Shown: in pieces, positions 22,186 to 24,338 of the stretch
How positions within the stretch are numbered: position 1 is the first letter of the stretch
How the letters are laid out: each line of letters begins with the position of its first letter
NCBI GenBank assembly: GCA_017853455.1
Contig: JAFMJM010000004.1
Location: 1 to 24,338 of the forward strand
Direction of reading: 5' to 3'
DNA: 24,338 bases
From: Acidimicrobiia bacterium
GTDB taxonomy: Bacteria > Actinomycetota > Acidimicrobiia > IMCC26256 > PALSA-555
Made by a program: the position numbers and the translations under genes
The notes under the pieces: generated by a model
The model's database searches: none
What the model saw: only the letters and a program-made list of their open reading frames with translations
What the model was told of the DNA's origin: nothing

Positions 22186-22261
22186 TGGCTCCGGGGGTGG
22201 GACTCGAACCCACAACCTGTCGGTTAACAGCCGAATGCTCTGCCGATTGAGCTACCCCGGA
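22186..22261 (-). tRNA. tRNA-Asn (anticodon GTT)
   Basis: A 73-base cloverleaf plus encoded CCA (22186-22188). Acceptor TCCGGGG/CCCCGGA, discriminator G, anticodon loop CTGTTAA, T-arm GTGGG-TTCGAGT-CCCAC. The anticodon stem TTCGG/CCGAC has a T-C mismatch at positions 27-43; the other pairs are sound. Confidence 0.93.
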
Positions 22262-22308
22262 ATGGAACGGCCGTGAGTGTACCGCCGACCCCGCCCGGGG
22301 CACCGGCC

Positions 22309-22330
22309 CGGACCCGACCGGCCGGGTCCG
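22309..22330 (-). terminator. Hairpin after cytochrome P450 gene
   Basis: CGGACCC-eight-base loop-GGGTCCG, seven base pairs, six bases after the P450 stop. No T tract. Confidence 0.45.
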
Positions 22331-22336
22331 CCGCCG

Positions 22337-23539
22337 TCAGCGGCCCAGGCGCACCGGCATGGTCTTGAGCCCGTTGTTGAGGTTGGAGCGCACCCGCCGG
22401 GTCGGACCGGTCGGCTCCACCACCGGGAACGTCGTGAAGAGCTCCTCGAAGAACACCCGCCCCTCCAGGCGGGCGAGGTGGACACCGAGACAGAAGTGCT
22501 GGGCGATCCCGAACGACAGATGGGGGTTGGGCGAGCGCCGGATGTCGAAGGCCTGGGAGTCGGCGAAGACGGCCTCGTCGCGGTTGGCCGACGTGTAATA
22601 CATCGCCACCTTGTCCCCCGCCGCGATCGGCACGCCCCGGATCTCGGTGTCGGCCTGCGCGGTGCGCCGGAAGTAGTGGAGCGGGTTCGCCCACCGCAGG
22701 ATCTCCTCCACCGCCCCGGGGAGCAGCGACGGGTCGTTCCGGACGGCGGCGAGCTGCTCGGGGTGCTGGAACAGCGCGTCGAGCCCCGACGACAGCATCG
22801 TCTTGGTGGTGTCGTTGCCGGCCGTGACGAGCTGCACGAAGAACGAGCCGAACTGCAGGTCGTCCATCGGGCCGTCGCCGAAGTTGCCCGCCAGGATGAG
22901 GGAGGTCAGGTCCTCGCGGGGCTCCTCGGTGCGCCGCTGGGCGGCGAACTGCATCGCGTAGACGGCCATCTCGGCCATGCCGTTGGAGGTGCGGTAGCCG
23001 TCACCGGCGAGGTCGGGGTCCTGACTGCTGGTCGACTGCTCGGCCCAGGTACGGATACGGGCCCAGTCCTCCCGGGGGATGCCCACGAGCTCTCCGACCA
23101 CCTGGCTCGGGAGCATGCCCGCCACGTCGTGGACGAACTCGACGTCGCCCTGCTCCCCCGCCTCGGCGAGGATCTCGCGGCACATGGCCCGGATGCGCCC
23201 CTCGAGCCCCGCGATGACCTTGGCCTTGAACGGCTCGGCCATGGGCTTGCGGTAGGCCGTGTGCCGGGGCGGGTCCATCATGAGGAGCATGTTGCGACTC
23301 GCGGCGAGCTGCTCGGGCGGCTGGTCCTCGAGCACCACTCCGCCCACCTCGGCGGAGAACAGTTCCGGGTTCCGAGCGACGTGCATGAGGTCCTCGTGGC
23401 GGAGCACCGCCCAGTAGCCCGGCTCGTCGGGCATCTCCTGGAAGTGGACCGGGTCGGTCCGACGCAACTCGGTGAAGATCTCGTGGAACGGCCCGTCGAC
23501 GTAGAGGTCGGGGTCGTAGATGTCGTAGGTCGTGGTCAC
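22337..23539 (-). CDS. Cytochrome P450
   Basis: A 400-residue soluble bacterial P450. I-helix AGNDTT (240-245), ExxR as E279-R282, and haem ligand C350 in FGIAQHFCLG. Also MMDPPRHTAYRKP near residue 87, as in CYP125/CYP142-like and terpene-hydroxylating actinobacterial P450s. The haem loop has Ala where the consensus FxxGxxxC has Gly. Start GTG at 23539. No ferredoxin or reductase gene adjacent, so electrons come from elsewhere. Likely hydroxylates a hydrophobic substrate such as a sterol or terpenoid; the family is not proven. Confidence 0.93.
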   Translation of the reverse strand: MTTTYDIYDPDLYVDGPFHEIFTELRRTDPVHFQEMPDEPGYWAVLRHEDLMHVARNPELFSAEVGGVVLEDQPPEQLAASRNMLLMMDPPRHTAYRKPMAEPFKAKVIAGLEGRIRAMCREILAEAGEQGDVEFVHDVAGMLPSQVVGELVGIPREDWARIRTWAEQSTSSQDPDLAGDGYRTSNGMAEMAVYAMQFAAQRRTEEPREDLTSLILAGNFGDGPMDDLQFGSFFVQLVTAGNDTTKTMLSSGLDALFQHPEQLAAVRNDPSLLPGAVEEILRWANPLHYFRRTAQADTEIRGVPIAAGDKVAMYYTSANRDEAVFADSQAFDIRRSPNPHLSFGIAQHFCLGVHLARLEGRVFFEELFTTFPVVEPTGPTRRVRSNLNNGLKTMPVRLGR

Positions 23540-23591
23540 GGCTGCCTCCAGATCGCGGCGCCCCTGCCGGGACGACCACCCGATTCAGCAC

Positions 23592-23597
23592 TATCTT
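23592..23597 (+). promoter_or_regulatory. Putative -10 element for secreted protein gene
   Basis: TATCTT, 31 bases before the GTG at 23629, in the 89-base divergent gap from the P450. No clear -35. Confidence 0.3.
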
Positions 23598-23628
23598 GCC
23601 CGAGATCGTCCACGACCCGGGAGGTCCC

Positions 23629-24261
23629 GTGCACCGGATCCGCACCGCCGCCCTCGGCGCTGCTGCCGCCCTCGCCCTGGCCGGCCTCGCCACCATCTCC
23701 GCCGGTCCCGCCGGGGCGGCGGCGACGAAGCCGATGAGCACCGCCCGGGCCGCCAAGGTCTACACGGGGGCGGTCTGCCCGTTCAACGCGGTGTGGAAGG
23801 AGTACACCGTCGCGGTCGACAACGCGAAGGCCGCGGGCAACCCCCTGACGACCGGCTCCACCCTGCCCGCGCCGCTCAAGGATGCAGCTGCTCGCGCCGC
23901 TGCTGCGTCCGTCGAGGCCGAGGGGGCCTTCCGGAAGCCGCCCGCCCCTTGGCCGGCGAAGCTCGTGTCCAACGTCGACGTCGCGATCGCCTACAACGCC
24001 CAGGCCACCGCCTACTTCCGGGCCATCGCCGACGCCACGACCATGCCGGCCGCCACACCACTGTTCGACGCGATGGTCGAGGCGCAGAAGATCAACCTTC
24101 CGATCCTGCGGACGGGACTCGGGCTGCCGTCCGACGACCCGTGCGCGGATCGCTCGGCCACGCCCGTGGCGACTCCCGGCACGGTCGGGCCCGTCGCCAC
24201 CGAGCCCGGATCGCTGGACGGGTACTGGATCGCCGGCAACGTCTGGATCATCAGGGACTGA
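23629..24261 (+). CDS. Secreted protein of unknown function
   Basis: A 210-residue protein with a Sec-type signal peptide (basic HRIR, Ala/Leu-rich core, probable cleavage after GPAGA). The mature part is Ala-rich and helical with two cysteines (CPFNAVWKEY and DDPCADR) that could pair. It ends YWIAGNVWIIRD. The GTG at 23629 has GGGAGGT just upstream; an earlier TTG at 23596 would place extra residues before the basic region and is less likely. No domain recognised. The stop is four bases before the 3' end of the tRNA on the other strand. Confidence 0.8.
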   Translation: MHRIRTAALGAAAALALAGLATISAGPAGAAATKPMSTARAAKVYTGAVCPFNAVWKEYTVAVDNAKAAGNPLTTGSTLPAPLKDAAARAAAASVEAEGAFRKPPAPWPAKLVSNVDVAIAYNAQATAYFRAIADATTMPAATPLFDAMVEAQKINLPILRTGLGLPSDDPCADRSATPVATPGTVGPVATEPGSLDGYWIAGNVWIIRD

Positions 24262-24265
24262 GCGG

Positions 24266-24338
24266 TGGGGCCGGAAGGGATCGAACCTTCGACCGAGGGA
24301 TTATGAGTCCCCTGCTCTGACCACTGAGCTACGGCCCC
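24266..24338 (-). tRNA. tRNA with anticodon CAT, probably tRNA-Ile2
   Basis: A complete 73-base cloverleaf whose first base is the last base of the window. Acceptor GGGGCCG/CGGCCCC, anticodon stem GGGGA/TCCCT with loop CTCATAA, T-arm GAAGG-TTCGATC-CCTTC, discriminator A, no encoded CCA. The D-arm to anticodon arm, including the G27-T43 pair and the GACTCATAATC core followed by GGTCG, resembles E. coli ileX (lysidine-modified tRNA-Ile2) more than elongator tRNA-Met. A tRNA-Met assignment cannot be excluded. Confidence 0.88.

Overview
The window is very GC-rich DNA with frequent GTG starts, four-base start/stop overlaps, a WhiB-family regulator, likely leaderless promoters and a GH38 mannosidase. 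This points to a free-living Actinomycetota; an Acidimicrobiia-like lineage is plausible but cannot be proved from one window. No insertion sequence, phage gene or CRISPR array was seen.

Left part (1-7314, minus strand): one long, tightly coupled transcription unit, cut by the left edge. In order of transcription it encodes a DUF1214 protein, a crotonase-family enzyme, an NTP_transf_5-type nucleotidyltransferase, an HPr-kinase-like protein, a PqqD-like protein (a RiPP precursor-binding fold), a JmjC/cupin-like oxygenase, six small peptides and a second JmjC/cupin-like oxygenase that runs off the window. The peptides contain ten gapless copies of an 18-residue module, consensus YxxPxVxxRxxVxxxL. 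One to three copies occur per peptide, and the tails between them are rich in Pro, Ser and Ala. I read this as a RiPP-like biosynthetic locus of a type I do not recognise. The module resembles the lasso-leader signature (Tyr, Pro at +3, aliphatic at +5 and +11), but most tails lack the residues a lasso ring needs. This is the most interesting part of the window.

Middle (7415-14213): a CcdA-like/MazF-like toxin-antitoxin pair with a perfect palindrome over its putative promoter; an SDR oxidoreductase; two related secreted lipoproteins that bracket a TauE/SafE permease and tRNA-Val(TAC); a GH38 alpha-mannosidase; and a WhiB-family regulator on the opposite strand.

Right part (14214-24338): a 485-base gap, then a leaderless-looking beta-lactamase-fold serine hydrolase. 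A five-gene minus-strand operon follows: pterin carbinolamine dehydratase, membrane-anchored NTF2-like protein, MobA-like nucleotidyltransferase and two tandem inositol-monophosphatase-family enzymes. Next are a Rid-family/Gfo-Idh-MocA pair, a secreted beta-helix protein, tRNA-Asn(GTT), a cytochrome P450, a secreted protein of unknown function, and a CAT-anticodon tRNA (probably tRNA-Ile2) ending exactly at the right edge.
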